Shown in pieces: positions 15,101 to 23,350 of a stretch of DNA of 64,000 bases (positions within the stretch are counted from its first letter, which is position 1; every line of letters begins with the position of its first letter). A program made the position numbers and the translations under genes. A model generated the notes under the pieces. That model was not told where the DNA came from, did no database searches, and was given only the letters and a program-made list of their open reading frames with translations. This DNA is from Staphylococcus gallinarum (GTDB taxonomy: Bacteria > Bacillota > Bacilli > Staphylococcales > Staphylococcaceae), in contig NZ_JXCF01000026.1 in the NCBI RefSeq assembly GCF_000875895.1, positions 62,001 to 126,000 of the forward strand, given 5' to 3'.

Positions 15101-16057
15101 TTATCGACGGATTAACTTTGGTATGAATTTGATATAGATTATTTCTCCTAATAGTTCTACTAATGTTTGTGTAACAACTACAATTGTTGCGATATTCGAA
15201 ATATTATTAGGTAGTGCAAAGGTTATTGGTAAGACCACAAGTGCATTTCTGGTTCCAGAACTAAATGCTAAAGTACGATTGGTATTAATTTCTAAGTTGA
15301 AAAGTTTTCCGCTTAAATATCCAAGTAATGGGGCGATTAACAGATATATAATATAAATAGGAATAATCATATATATAATAGTTAGATGCGATGTGATTTT
15401 TTGGATTTGTGAACTTACTATTACGAATAAGACTAGTGCCATAATTATTTCAGGAAACCAATTAGTAATGTGTAAGCACTTTTGTGCTTTAGTACTTTTT
15501 ATACTAGTCCATTGTAATATCAAAGCTAAGATTAGTGGTATTAAAATATAGGCTATGAAAGTATGTAAAAATGGTTGTAACGTAATCGATGGTATAGTTA
15601 TATGATTTAAAAATATAGTTAAATAAATAGGCAAGAAGATAATTTGTAATATAAGTAATATAGGTGTAGACATTAACATGTATTGCGCATTACCCTTACC
15701 TAATGCAGTAAACACAATCACATAATCAATACATGGCGCAAGTAATACTAAATAAAGTCCTATTAATATACCTGTATGCGTAATATGGAATACAGAAATT
15801 AAACAAAAAACAAATATGGGTATTAATATAAAATTTGAGAAAATAAGTGCAATTATAAATTTAAAAGAAATTAATCTGCCCTTAAACTTAAAAAAGGGGA
15901 TTTGAGAAAACATGAAAAACATAAGTAGCGTCAATAATATTGAAATCGCAGGTTCAAATGATTTTGTAAAATTTGGAATATATAATCCTAGTAAAGCAGC
16001 GAATACAAGTGATAATAGATAGATATAAATTTGACGTTGTTCTATAAAATTTTTCAT
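15101..16057 (-). CDS. Bile acid:sodium symporter (BASS)/Acr3-like membrane transporter
   Basis: The 318-residue protein has about ten membrane segments and the landmarks of staphylococcal 'arsenic resistance protein' BASS members: LVLLAPCIDYVIVFTALGKGNA, with the Cys used by Acr3-type arsenite exporters, and AFSSGTRNALVVLPITFALP in a later helix pair. The family moves anions or organic acids coupled to sodium or protons; Acr3 members expel arsenite. No arsR or arsC in an ars arrangement is adjacent, so an arsenic role is uncertain. AAGGAG lies before the ATG. Two tiny membrane-protein genes flank it on the same strand. Confidence 0.75.
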   Translation of the reverse strand: MKNFIEQRQIYIYLLSLVFAALLGLYIPNFTKSFEPAISILLTLLMFFMFSQIPFFKFKGRLISFKFIIALIFSNFILIPIFVFCLISVFHITHTGILIGLYLVLLAPCIDYVIVFTALGKGNAQYMLMSTPILLILQIIFLPIYLTIFLNHITIPSITLQPFLHTFIAYILIPLILALILQWTSIKSTKAQKCLHITNWFPEIIMALVLFVIVSSQIQKITSHLTIIYMIIPIYIIYLLIAPLLGYLSGKLFNLEINTNRTLAFSSGTRNALVVLPITFALPNNISNIATIVVVTQTLVELLGEIIYIKFIPKLIRR

Positions 16058-16082
16058 ATTTTAACTCCTTAAATTAAAAACA

Positions 16083-16125
16083 AAGCACACAACTATCAAT
16101 TTATCATTTTGAACGTTGTGTGCTT
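16083..16125 (-). terminator. Terminator between small membrane gene and transporter
   Basis: Perfect 11-base arms AAGCACACAAC/GTTGTGTGCTT followed on the minus strand by TGTTTTTAA. It ends the transcript of 16136-16267, so the transporter has its own promoter or depends on read-through. Confidence 0.7.
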
Positions 16126-16135
16126 AACTGACCTT

Positions 16136-16267
16136 TTATTTCTTTTTGTCTTGTACCATAACTTTATTTTCTATAGAATCGTTATTTGAATTATCGATAC
16201 TTAACAAGAGTGCTCTTATGATTAAAATACCTGTTACGAGTAATAAAAGATTTTTTATTAATTTCAT
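16136..16267 (-). CDS. Small single-span membrane protein (43 aa)
   Basis: The frame starts MKLIKNLLLLVTGILIIRAL: a basic start and one hydrophobic helix, followed by a polar tail with SIDNSNNDSIENK. AGGTGCG lies eight bases before the ATG at 16267; an in-frame ATG six bases upstream is too close to that site. Its plan matches the 43-residue protein at 14844-14975. Function unknown. Confidence 0.55.
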   Translation of the reverse strand: MKLIKNLLLLVTGILIIRALLLSIDNSNNDSIENKVMVQDKKK

Positions 16268-16356
16268 TGTCATCACGCACCTATCTTTAGTTATGGCACA
16301 AAATATATATTGGAATAAAAATAAATAAAACCATTGTGTTGAATAAATTTGATATG

Positions 16357-16614
16357 TTAATTTTCGTTTTGATCGTCTATAGTGATTATCTTATTTTCTT
16401 GGTTAACTGATACAAATAGTCCGGGGCTGTTATTCTCAACAGTTGTTTCGGTGACCACGCCATTTGTTGTGGAAAATGTTACTTGACTCAAAATTCCCAT
16501 GGCGTATTCATTAATTGGACTAACTATTGAAATAGAAGTTTCATCCTCTTGAATAACGAATTGTTTTTTACTGTTATTTTGAACTTTCCACTGTGGTAAA
16601 TAGGTTAACTTCAA
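16357..16614 (-). CDS. Hypothetical protein (85 aa)
   Basis: The product begins MKLTYLPQWKVQNNSKKQF and is dominated by alternating polar and hydrophobic residues (VTFSTTNGVVTETTVENN, LFVSVNQENKIITI), indicating an all-beta fold. It has no signal peptide or membrane segment. AAGGAGG is correctly placed before the TTG start. I do not recognise the family; it appears to be a stand-alone gene. Confidence 0.65.
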   Translation of the reverse strand: MKLTYLPQWKVQNNSKKQFVIQEDETSISIVSPINEYAMGILSQVTFSTTNGVVTETTVENNSPGLFVSVNQENKIITIDDQNEN

Positions 16615-16723
16615 GTGTAAACCTCCTTATGTCCGTTTTGATTTCTACTTATTTACATTATAAACGAAATAACGAGGTTGTACTAATAACTAAATTTAAA
16701 TATATAGGTTGATAAAATAAAAA

Positions 16724-16770
16724 AATATTCTAACAATCACCATTAATATTATGATGATTATTAGAATATT
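16724..16770 (-). terminator. Terminator of the small membrane gene at 16781-16966
   Basis: AATATTCTAA-AATCA pairs with TGATT-TTAGAATATT; on the minus strand seven T follow. Confidence 0.75.
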
Positions 16771-16780
16771 AGCGTTATTA

Positions 16781-16966
16781 TTAATGACCAAAAATTAAAA
16801 CAAAAAGGATGCCTACAACACCAAAGACAAGCAAAATAACTGTTAATCCTAATAGTGATTCTTTTGCTTCTTTTGATCCACGCACTTTGTATGCTATAAG
16901 TGAAGCTATACCACTAACTAGAAAGATAACTGAAAGCCAAAATACAATCATAAAATGTAGAGTCAA
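16781..16966 (-). CDS. Small two-span membrane protein (61 aa)
   Basis: Two hydrophobic helices (MIVFWLSVIFLVSGIASLIA and LLGLTVILLVFGVVGILFVL) are joined by a short charged loop, YKVRGSKEAKES. GGAGG lies nine bases before the TTG start. This is a typical staphylococcal small hairpin membrane protein; family and function are not known to me. It is followed directly by a terminator and is therefore monocistronic. Confidence 0.65.
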   Translation of the reverse strand: MTLHFMIVFWLSVIFLVSGIASLIAYKVRGSKEAKESLLGLTVILLVFGVVGILFVLIFGH

Positions 16967-17302
16967 AACTCAAAACCTCCTCTATTTGTATAAAAATCAA
17001 GTTTTGATAGACGTATATTTTGAGTATGACGCCTAAAATGGTTATTTCAATATTTTTTAACAAATTCATCTTATCACTAAATACATTGTTACAATAGTGT
17101 CATTTTGAAATGTTCACTGTTTTATAATATATATCGTATTAACCTTTTAACGCACTTTAAATAATTGAAGACCACAATCGTAATTAATACTCACTACTAA
17201 AATGATGCATAGTTATTTTATGTAATGCGATGTTAAATATTTAATTAATTAAGCATGATGATATATAATAAAAATATCAATTTTATGTTAGGAGCATTTA
17301 TT

Positions 17303-17509
17303 ATGAATGAAGTAAACAAAGTTATTTATATTGTCTTAGCGTTATTTTTAGGTGGTTTCGGAGTTCATAAATTTTATGCTAGAAAAACGGGAATGGGCTT
17401 ATTATTCTTGGTATTCTGTTGGACTGGCGTGCCACATGTACTTGCAATTATTGGTGCAATAATTACTGTATTTAAACCTGCTGATCAAAATGGAAATGTT
17501 TTAGTTTAA
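17303..17509 (+). CDS. TM2 domain protein
   Basis: The 68-residue product is essentially one TM2 domain: IYIVLALFLGGFGVHKFYARKTGMGLLFL followed by a second helix with a W and a final polar tail. The G-G-x-G-x-H-x-FY signature and the DR-F-like loop define the family, which forms helical hairpins in the membrane. Its role in bacteria is not established. ATG 17303 is preferred over two upstream in-frame ATGs because TTAGGAGC lies at the right distance. A hairpin terminator follows at 17608. Confidence 0.85.
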   Translation: MNEVNKVIYIVLALFLGGFGVHKFYARKTGMGLLFLVFCWTGVPHVLAIIGAIITVFKPADQNGNVLV

Positions 17510-17607
17510 TAAAAAATGCTTATTTAATTAATCATTCGCTTAAGTATGGAAGGTAAATTTGTCATTTTAAAAAACAAATACAGGTTATAAACTTCATAGT
17601 CTAAACT

Positions 17608-17649
17608 AGAGGGCTCATCCATTTATTGTGGAGATGAGTCCTCTTTTAA
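17608..17649 (+). terminator. Terminator downstream of the TM2 gene
   Basis: AGAGG-G-CTCATC pairs with GATGAG-T-CCTCT; TTTTAATTT follows. Confidence 0.7.
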
Positions 17650-17794
17650 TTTGATAAGTTATAATTGGACAGAGATTACTATTCTAGCTAATTAAGTTCG
17701 TAATATTTATATTCCTGTCAATACGTAGTCATTAAAGCATGATGAGACATTAATAAGCAAGTGTCTAAATAGTATTAATATAAATTTAAAGGCC

Positions 17795-17826
17795 AAAAAA
17801 CGCCAACGATAAATCAGTTGGCGTTA
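17795..17826 (-). terminator. Orphan minus-strand terminator hairpin
   Basis: Perfect nine-base arms AACGCCAAC/GTTGGCGTT with six T following on the minus strand. No minus-strand gene lies upstream until 18255, so an unannotated short transcript may end here. Confidence 0.55.
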
Positions 17827-18031
17827 TAGTTAGTTATGTTAACTAAAATTATAACTAATTTTAACAAAATTAACAGTTACATCTAAAATGGCGTAACATA
17901 AAGGTTGAATGGCTTTAAAATCAAAATTTGGTAATTTATACACGATAGACAAATTTGAATATTTTGATATGATGAACGAAAGATTTATATAAAAACGATA
18001 TAAAATATATTAGATTGATGAGGTATGGCAT

Positions 18032-18247
18032 ATGACTTTCTATGATTTTGTAATTAGCTTTGAAGAAGATAATACACCTTTAGGATTCTTAGCACACAAT
18101 ATAATTGGAGATAAAAACTTTCCAAAACAAGCGACTTGTTACAATGAATTGCATGCTTATTTTTATCGTAACTATATCGATCAACAACTTTTAGCAACTG
18201 CTAACAGAGCACTAAGTTTGTATAATTCAAATCTTAATCGTGCATAA
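18032..18247 (+). CDS. YozE-like (UPF0346) SAM-like fold protein
   Basis: The 71-residue product starts MTFYDFVISFEEDNTPLGFL, continues AHNIIGDKNFPKQATCYNELHAYF and ends in a helix. The F-Y-x-F-V ... P-x-x-x-L-A-x-x-I-x-x-D-x-x-FP-K pattern is that of the YozE SAM-like family, a small helical bundle with no membrane segment and unknown function. GAGGTATGGCAT precedes the ATG. The gene converges with 18255-18494 with only seven bases between. Confidence 0.75.
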   Translation: MTFYDFVISFEEDNTPLGFLAHNIIGDKNFPKQATCYNELHAYFYRNYIDQQLLATANRALSLYNSNLNRA

Positions 18248-18254
18248 TCATTAT

Positions 18255-18494
18255 TTAATTTGGTGCATAATACCAGTTTTGTTGTTCTAAAGCATTTTTT
18301 ATATCAGTTGTTTTGAAATTAATTTCGTTATTTCTGATAGAGAACGGTTTAATTATATTTTGAGCCATCCAACTATTAATAAGTTCTTGAGGCAATCCAT
18401 CTAATTCCATATCACTTTTACTTATTACAAAGCATTCCCAATCAAGCGAAATAGTAGAAGGGTTAATATAATTACATTCACCAAGCGGTTCCAT
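18255..18494 (-). CDS. Hypothetical protein (79 aa)
   Basis: The product begins MEPLGECNYINPSTISLDWE and contains a helical middle (GLPQELINSWMAQNII) and a C-terminal helix ending QQNWYYAPN. It is soluble, with two Cys and several Trp. AAGGAG precedes the ATG at normal distance. I do not recognise a family. Confidence 0.6.
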   Translation of the reverse strand: MEPLGECNYINPSTISLDWECFVISKSDMELDGLPQELINSWMAQNIIKPFSIRNNEINFKTTDIKNALEQQNWYYAPN

Positions 18495-18673
18495 AAATAA
18501 ACACTCCTTAATAATGTAAATTGTACGTTAAGTTTTACCCAAGTGTTTACAAATTAAAACTGTTTTTATAATAGAATTATTATAAAATGTATTTTTGAAC
18601 GATATCATCAATTATTTATATTTTTCAAGAAACGTAAAACTATTATTTATTATATTTCCATGACACATAAAAA

Positions 18674-18711
18674 TAAAACCTGAAATAGCTAATTTGCTGT
18701 TTCAGGTTTTA
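18674..18711 (-). terminator. Terminator of the citrate transporter gene
   Basis: TAAAACCTGAAA pairs with TTTCAGGTTTTA with an inner AGC/GCT; ATTTTTATG follows on the minus strand. Confidence 0.7.
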
Positions 18712-18728
18712 TTAGGTTTCATATTAAA

Positions 18729-20024
18729 TTACCAAGGAATGATACCGAGTATACAAGCGACTAGTATCATAAATAAGCTAGAACCAATGGCCCATTTAAT
18801 TACAATACGTTGGTTTTGTCCATATTCGATATCTAGCATACCTACAAGTAAATAACCAGCAGCATATAAAGGACTTAGCACATGAAGTGGTTGACCAAGC
18901 ACTGATGCTCTAGCCATTGCAACTTTTGAAATACCAAATTGCTGTGCTGATTCTGCTAAAATTGGTAGGACACCATAGTAGAATGGATCATTTGCCATAA
19001 AGTATGTAAATGGCCCACTCAGAATAGCTGTGATTAATGCGAAGTGATTACCCATTGCATCCGGAATGATATGTACTAAGGCATTTGCCATTTCATTTAC
19101 CATTTTCGTACCATTCATAACTCCTGTAAAAATACCTGAAGCGAATACTAAACTGATTACTGCAAGTACATCGCCAGCATGTTTTTTGACTACTGAATTT
19201 TGAATACTTAAATTTGGATAGTTTACTAATAAAGCTACGCCAAACCAAAGCATGAATAATACTGGAATTGGTAATAATCCAATAATTAAACAGATAATTA
19301 ATGAAATTGTAAGAATAGCGTTGGGAATAATCATTTTTGGTCTTTTTAGTAATGATTCTTCTTTAGTATCAGTTTTAGTGACATCATCTAAATCGATGTC
19401 AGTATAAGATGTGATAAATTTTCTTGAACGTTTACCTAAAATATAAGCGACAATAAAGGCAAAGACTATACCTGCAACCATAGCTGGAATAATAGGTATA
19501 AATACTTCTTCCGTTGTTACTTGTAATGAAGAAATTGCTCTCGCAGTAGGTCCACCCCAAGGTAACATATTCATAACACCGATTGATAACAGTGCTAAAG
19601 TCGAAAGTGTGTAAAGACTCATGCCAATTTTCTTATATAAAGGCATCATTGCGGTAACGGTTATAATAAAAGTTGTAGTTCCATCGCCATCTAATGCAAC
19701 CATTGAAGCAAGTATGACGGTTCCAAATGCAATTTTTACAGGATCCCCCTTAACAACTTTTATAATTTGATTAATAACAGGTTCAAATAAACCAGCATCA
19801 ATCATAACCCCGAAATACAAAATAGCAAAAGTAAGCATAATACCAGTTGGTGCTACAGTTTCTATTCCTTCAAGCATGAACTTGCCTATGCCCGCATAGA
19901 ATCCGCCGATAAGTGCAAAAATTGTTGGAATAACAATTAACGCAATTAAGGCTGACATTTTACGTGTCATAATAAGAATCATAAAGATAATAATCATGAC
20001 GAAACCTAAAATAGCTAAATTCAT
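18729..20024 (-). CDS. CitMHS-family citrate:proton symporter
   Basis: The 431-residue membrane protein has about twelve membrane segments and CitMHS hallmarks: the N-terminal MIIIFMILIMTRKMSALIALI, GIMLTFAILYFGVMIDAGLF, VALDGDGTTTFIITVTAMMPLYK in the middle, LPWGGPTARA, and ANDPFYYGVLPILAE near the end. CitM-type carriers take up citrate complexed with divalent metal. The ATG at 20024 has GGGGG about nine bases upstream. A palindromic CcpA site lies right in front of the gene (20050-20063), consistent with glucose repression of citrate use. It is not next to citrate lyase or a citrate-sensing two-component system. Confidence 0.85.
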   Translation of the reverse strand: MNLAILGFVMIIIFMILIMTRKMSALIALIVIPTIFALIGGFYAGIGKFMLEGIETVAPTGIMLTFAILYFGVMIDAGLFEPVINQIIKVVKGDPVKIAFGTVILASMVALDGDGTTTFIITVTAMMPLYKKIGMSLYTLSTLALLSIGVMNMLPWGGPTARAISSLQVTTEEVFIPIIPAMVAGIVFAFIVAYILGKRSRKFITSYTDIDLDDVTKTDTKEESLLKRPKMIIPNAILTISLIICLIIGLLPIPVLFMLWFGVALLVNYPNLSIQNSVVKKHAGDVLAVISLVFASGIFTGVMNGTKMVNEMANALVHIIPDAMGNHFALITAILSGPFTYFMANDPFYYGVLPILAESAQQFGISKVAMARASVLGQPLHVLSPLYAAGYLLVGMLDIEYGQNQRIVIKWAIGSSLFMILVACILGIIPW

Positions 20025-20049
20025 ATATTAATCCCCCTTATTTTTATCA

Positions 20050-20063
20050 TTATAGCGCTTTCA
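20050..20063 (-). promoter_or_regulatory. CcpA-binding (cre) site before the citrate transporter
   Basis: On the minus strand the site reads TGAAAGCGCTATAA, matching the cre core TGAAAGCG-CTATAA with AAAGCGCTAT symmetry. It lies about 26 bases upstream of the start codon, a place where binding would block transcription. Confidence 0.55.
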
Positions 20064-20323
20064 GAATATTTTTAAAATTAAAATTGCTATAAAATTGAAA
20101 AAATTTATTTAAATTAAGAATTGTTAATATAACTACAGTATTTCAAAAATAATTATTAGTTAAAGTTATGCTATTTAGATGGTTTGCTTGAAGGATAATT
20201 CAATAAAACTAATTTTTAATAAGTAGTTGTGAACATTAGTTATAGACAGCTAATAGGGGAGGCACCATTCAATTTATAGCTGATGATAAATGGATTAAAA
20301 CCAATAGAATTATATGGAGGTAG
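20064..20323. other. Intergenic stretch, probably decayed
   Basis: AT-rich spacer with short broken frames; nothing recognisable apart from the remnant that follows. Confidence 0.35.
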
Positions 20324-20437
20324 CATATTTCTATAATCAGCGCAGATGAATGTTTAACAATATTTAAAATACCAAAGAGTGTAGAAGGAGTATTAAGGGC
20401 AAGGGGAATTGAGCTATCTCTTTATATTAGCGAATGA
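20324..20437 (+). pseudogene. Unidentified coding remnant
   Basis: A 37-codon frame without a start codon (it follows TAG) reads ISADECLTIFKIPKSVEGVL, then RARGIELSLYISE and a stop. Composition is normal for a folded protein, and GGAGG lies just before it, but no ATG/GTG/TTG is available. It is best read as a degenerated gene; the family is not recognised. Confidence 0.3.
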
Positions 20438-20462
20438 TACATTATGCCGTTATTAATATAGA

Positions 20463-20508
20463 AAAAGCCAACCCTATAGATTGATTGAATCATTGTAAAG
20501 GATTGGCG
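20463..20508 (-). terminator. Terminator of the membrane gene at 20604-20855
   Basis: GCCAA/TTGGC outer arms with partial inner pairing; GGCTTTTTC follows on the minus strand. Confidence 0.5.
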
Positions 20509-20603
20509 TTCTTCTTGAATTTTTGTTTTATGCTATTAAAAATGTCAGGTTTTATTTTGATATGAATACATTATGTATTAAATATATGAAACTGTGTTAA
20601 TTA

Positions 20604-20855
20604 TTAAATTAACGAATTCCATAATGGGAATGACAATAATATGAAAGAGAAAATACTCACACACATTGCAAATATGTTAGCAATACGATCACCGCGTAAA
20701 CATGCGTAAATATTGATTAACAATACACCTAATATAAATAAACCGCCTGCAATGATTGATAAATTACCATCTAATATTTTATTTACAACGAGTAATGGTG
20801 TTGCAAGTGTAATTAATGATAAAAATAATGACAATAATGTTGTTGCATATTTCAA
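20604..20855 (-). CDS. Small membrane protein (83 aa), unknown
   Basis: Three hydrophobic segments are visible: TTLLSLFLSLITLATPLLVV, IIAGGLFILGVLLINIYACL and IFAMCVSIFSFILLSFPLW, with a GDRIAN loop. TTG 20855 is chosen because AGAGGAC is well placed; an in-frame TTG at 20873 lies upstream of that site. Function unknown. Confidence 0.6.
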   Translation of the reverse strand: MKYATTLLSLFLSLITLATPLLVVNKILDGNLSIIAGGLFILGVLLINIYACLRGDRIANIFAMCVSIFSFILLSFPLWNSLI

Positions 20856-21113
20856 CTTGTTCAGTCCTCTCAATATTTAAAAGATGAATGAAAATATCTA
20901 CTCAATTTCAACTTAAATAAAAGTGTTATACGTACTCACTAAAAATGATATTTGGTTCTAAATGTAATTGCAAGTAATTATAAAAAAGTTTTATAAAAGG
21001 TTTGAAATGTATGTAGGATCATTTAAACTGCTCAATACAGAAAAAGACGTCAATTTCCATAAATTATATAAATTTCATACGATACAACAATGTAGTACGG
21101 TTCAATTGCTAAA

Positions 21114-21641
21114 TTATTCTTGTTCGTTCTCTAAAAAATTATAGATTAGCCAATGTTCATCAACATAACGCTCACCATATTTTCTAGCATGATGTTCTAG
21201 TACAAGTGTTTCAAAATTCAACTGGCTAAAAAATACTTTGCCACTAATATTGTTAGAAATTAAAGAAGTTAATAATATTTCAATTTTCTTTTCTCTACAA
21301 ATTTGAAATAAATGTTCCATCAATAGTTCTGCGATTTGCTCTTTTTCTTCATGATCTGAGCCGTTAGCGCATAAATTTTCTATGATAGCTTTGTGAGTTA
21401 ATCCATAAGATTGATCATGAATTAAAGTCGCGGCACCAACTAATTCACTACCTTCAAACACACCAATTACGTTATGATGATTGTTATTTATATCTAGAAT
21501 ATCGGTGAGTACATTTTTTGATATGCAGTGTTCATTCTGGTATTTCCACGCGTATACTTCAAGTTTTTTATGGATGCCTTGCAATAAAAGCGAATAATAA
21601 ATCGATAAATCTTCAACTGTCAAATAACGAACGTTTCTCAT
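21114..21641 (-). CDS. GNAT family N-acetyltransferase
   Basis: The 175-residue protein shows the GNAT arrangement: an N-terminal strand (RNVRYLTVEDLSIYYSLLLQ), central strands NVIGVFEGSELVGAATLIHD, the acetyl-CoA region ENLCANGSDHEEKEQIAELLMEHLF, and a C-terminal FFSQLNFETLVLEHHARKYG. The pyrophosphate loop is irregular, so activity is likely but not certain. Acceptor unknown. AGGGGGCC stands before the ATG. Confidence 0.65.
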   Translation of the reverse strand: MRNVRYLTVEDLSIYYSLLLQGIHKKLEVYAWKYQNEHCISKNVLTDILDINNNHHNVIGVFEGSELVGAATLIHDQSYGLTHKAIIENLCANGSDHEEKEQIAELLMEHLFQICREKKIEILLTSLISNNISGKVFFSQLNFETLVLEHHARKYGERYVDEHWLIYNFLENEQE

Positions 21642-21906
21642 TAAAAGGCCCCCTAAATATTTGAAGTAAAAACTTAAATCAATATTTTGATAATTTTATT
21701 ATAATATTAAAGGAAAAAATTTATTTGAGCAATACTATTTTTGATTTTTTATGAAAAGTTAGTAGTACGTTTAATTTGAATATAAAATAATCTATCAATT
21801 ATAAAATGTGTAAATGTAATTAGTTGAATTTTTTTAGAACTCATTTATATATAAAAATTATGATATAATGTGGTGAGACACATATTTGAAAGAGAGGGCA
21901 AAGATT

Positions 21907-22014
21907 GTGACGTCAATTATCACAATAGTTGTTTCGCTAATCGTTCTTGTCCTGATTGCTTTTTTGGTTTTAATTACTTATTTTATCTTAAATGATAAAG
22001 ATGACAGATTCTAA
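21907..22014 (+). CDS. Small single-span membrane protein (35 aa)
   Basis: GTG at 21907 follows GAGAGGGC and opens a 35-codon frame that starts MTSIITIVVSLIVLVLIAFL and ends FILNDKDDRF: one membrane helix with a short charged tail. TATAAT at about 21873-21878 may be its promoter. It has the look of a genuine small staphylococcal membrane protein or a type I toxin-like peptide; function unknown. Confidence 0.55.
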   Translation: MTSIITIVVSLIVLVLIAFLVLITYFILNDKDDRF

Positions 22015-22066
22015 TATTTATTTGATGGTTTATAAAAAGAAATCAAGATTTGAACAAAAAAGATTT

Positions 22067-22545
22067 TGGGACAAAAATCCTAGAAAAAAGCACTCAGATG
22101 AATGAATTAAATTTATCTGAGTGCTTTTTTATATATTACATATTGTTGGCTCGCTTTCCTAGGGGACAGCTTCAGCCTGTAGTCTTCAGCTTGTCCTGTT
22201 CCCACAGGAGTCTCGCCAACATACGTCGATTTAATAAAAAATTCACGTTAAAATATACTTAATAAAATAAGGCCTTTTCATATAATTTGATAATCACTAC
22301 TAAGTTAATTTAACGAGGTGTCTTAAATATAAAGATCATGACATTTTTCAACTTATGCTGCCAATGGCAAATTCAATACATATTTCTTTAAATGATATGT
22401 CATGCTATGTTAATACAATCGTAGAAATAATCTCTGACAATAAAACAAATGAATTCAAACATCATCGTGGAATGATGTCTTATCATTCTAAATGAATATT
22501 AAAAAGGCAATTTCTATATGATTTCAATAGAAATTGCCTTTTTAT
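22067..22545 (+). mobile_element. Decayed IS1182/IS1272-type element with hairpin-rich leader (copy B)
   Basis: It begins GGGACAAAAATCC, then a 13-bp hairpin (22087-22127, AAAGCACTCAGAT/ATCTGAGTGCTTT), a GC-rich fold bounded by GTTGGC/GCCAAC (22145-22220), the leader ACGAGGTGTCTTAAATATAA, a frameshifted transposase start, and a closing hairpin (22501-22544, AAAAAGGCAATTTCTAT/ATAGAAATTGCCTTTTT). The order of parts is identical to copy A although the hairpin sequences differ. Confidence 0.7.
22352..22495 (+). pseudogene. N-terminal remnant of an IS1182-family transposase (copy B)
   Basis: The frame reads LMLPMANSIHISLNDMSCYV, then NTIVEIISDNK and FKHHRGMMSYHS before a stop; the likely start ATG at 22338 is one base out of frame. 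The HHRG-x-x-SYH motif is a signature of these transposases. About 48 codons remain, so it is inactive. Confidence 0.75.
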
Positions 22546-22596
22546 CGTTGTCCAAGAAATTTATTTCTTAGACGCTTTTTATTTTTTATTAAGTGC

Positions 22597-23022
22597 TTAT
22601 TTTACTACTTCAACACTTAAATCTACATCAATATTGCCACGTGTTGCTTTTGAATATGGGCAAAAGTCGTGTGCATCTTGTAAATACTTTTCAGCATCTT
22701 CTTGTGATAATACATCTTTCACTTTTGCATCTATTGAGACGCTTAATTTTGGACTTTCTGCTTCAGGATCGTCTTCTAAACGGACTGTTAAAGTTACTTC
22801 TGGTTCTGCACCACGAACTTTATTTTGTTTTAAAATTAAATCAAATGCACCATTAAAGCATGACGCATAACCTGCTGCGAATAATTGTTCAGGATTTGTA
22901 CCCTTTTCAGCATCAGCTTGAGCTGGTGGAATTACCGCTACGTCAATTGCTTTGTCATCAGTTTGAACGTGTCCATTACGTCCACCTGTATTTGTTGCTT
23001 TCGTTTCATATTTTACTGCCAT
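22597..23022 (-). CDS. Organic hydroperoxide resistance protein (Ohr/OsmC family)
   Basis: The 141-residue protein is a canonical Ohr: [14 protein letters not shown] near the start, the peroxidatic Cys55 in [10 protein letters not shown] and the resolving Cys121 in [12 protein letters not shown]. Ohr enzymes reduce organic hydroperoxides, using dihydrolipoamide as reductant; that suits the presence of gcvH and lipA in this window. It acts as a cytosolic dimer. AAAGGAGG precedes the ATG. It is divergent from aroD; no OhrR gene is adjacent, so regulation is probably by a distant MarR-type sensor. Confidence 0.9.
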   Translation of the reverse strand: MAVKYETKATNTGGRNGHVQTDDKAIDVAVIPPAQADAEKGTNPEQLFAAGYASCFNGAFDLILKQNKVRGAEPEVTLTVRLEDDPEAESPKLSVSIDAKVKDVLSQEDAEKYLQDAHDFCPYSKATRGNIDVDLSVEVVK

Positions 23023-23287
23023 TTAAAATACCTCCTTTAGGTCTTTATTCTTATGTCTACCCATTGTATAAAATTTAAACCATAGGAATTCGTTTTCATT
23101 ATAAAATAAATTTTAATATGGTTGATGCAATATGCATATACCATCAAATTGGAGTGTATTATAGGCAGAAATGACTCAGGTTATGTAACGGGACTAGTTG
23201 TAATAAATAACTTTATCGTGGTGTGAAATGAATAGCGCAGTAAATGTGTTATGTATTGCTGATTCTGCTGAAAATAATAACTTGGCA
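23023..23287. other. Divergent intergenic region between ohr-type gene and aroD
   Basis: AT-rich; must contain the promoter of the Ohr gene. I see no clear operator palindrome. Confidence 0.35.
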
Positions 23288-23315
23288 TTGTGTTATTTTC
23301 AAAATTTGTTATACA
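23288..23315 (+). promoter_or_regulatory. Putative sigma-A promoter of aroD
   Basis: TTGTGT and TATACA are separated by 16 bases, about 35 bases before the aroD start. Confidence 0.4.
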
Positions 23316-23350
23316 ATAATTTTAATTATCTTACAAAGGGAGTACATATA

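Noticed and set aside
15101..16057. Calling the BASS-type gene an ars operon member
   Set aside because: The Spx/ArsC-like gene lies 9 kb away in another context and no arsR is adjacent.
22593..23078. Three plus-strand frames opposite the Ohr gene
   Set aside because: They are antisense shadows; the Ohr protein has both catalytic cysteines and a correct ribosome site.
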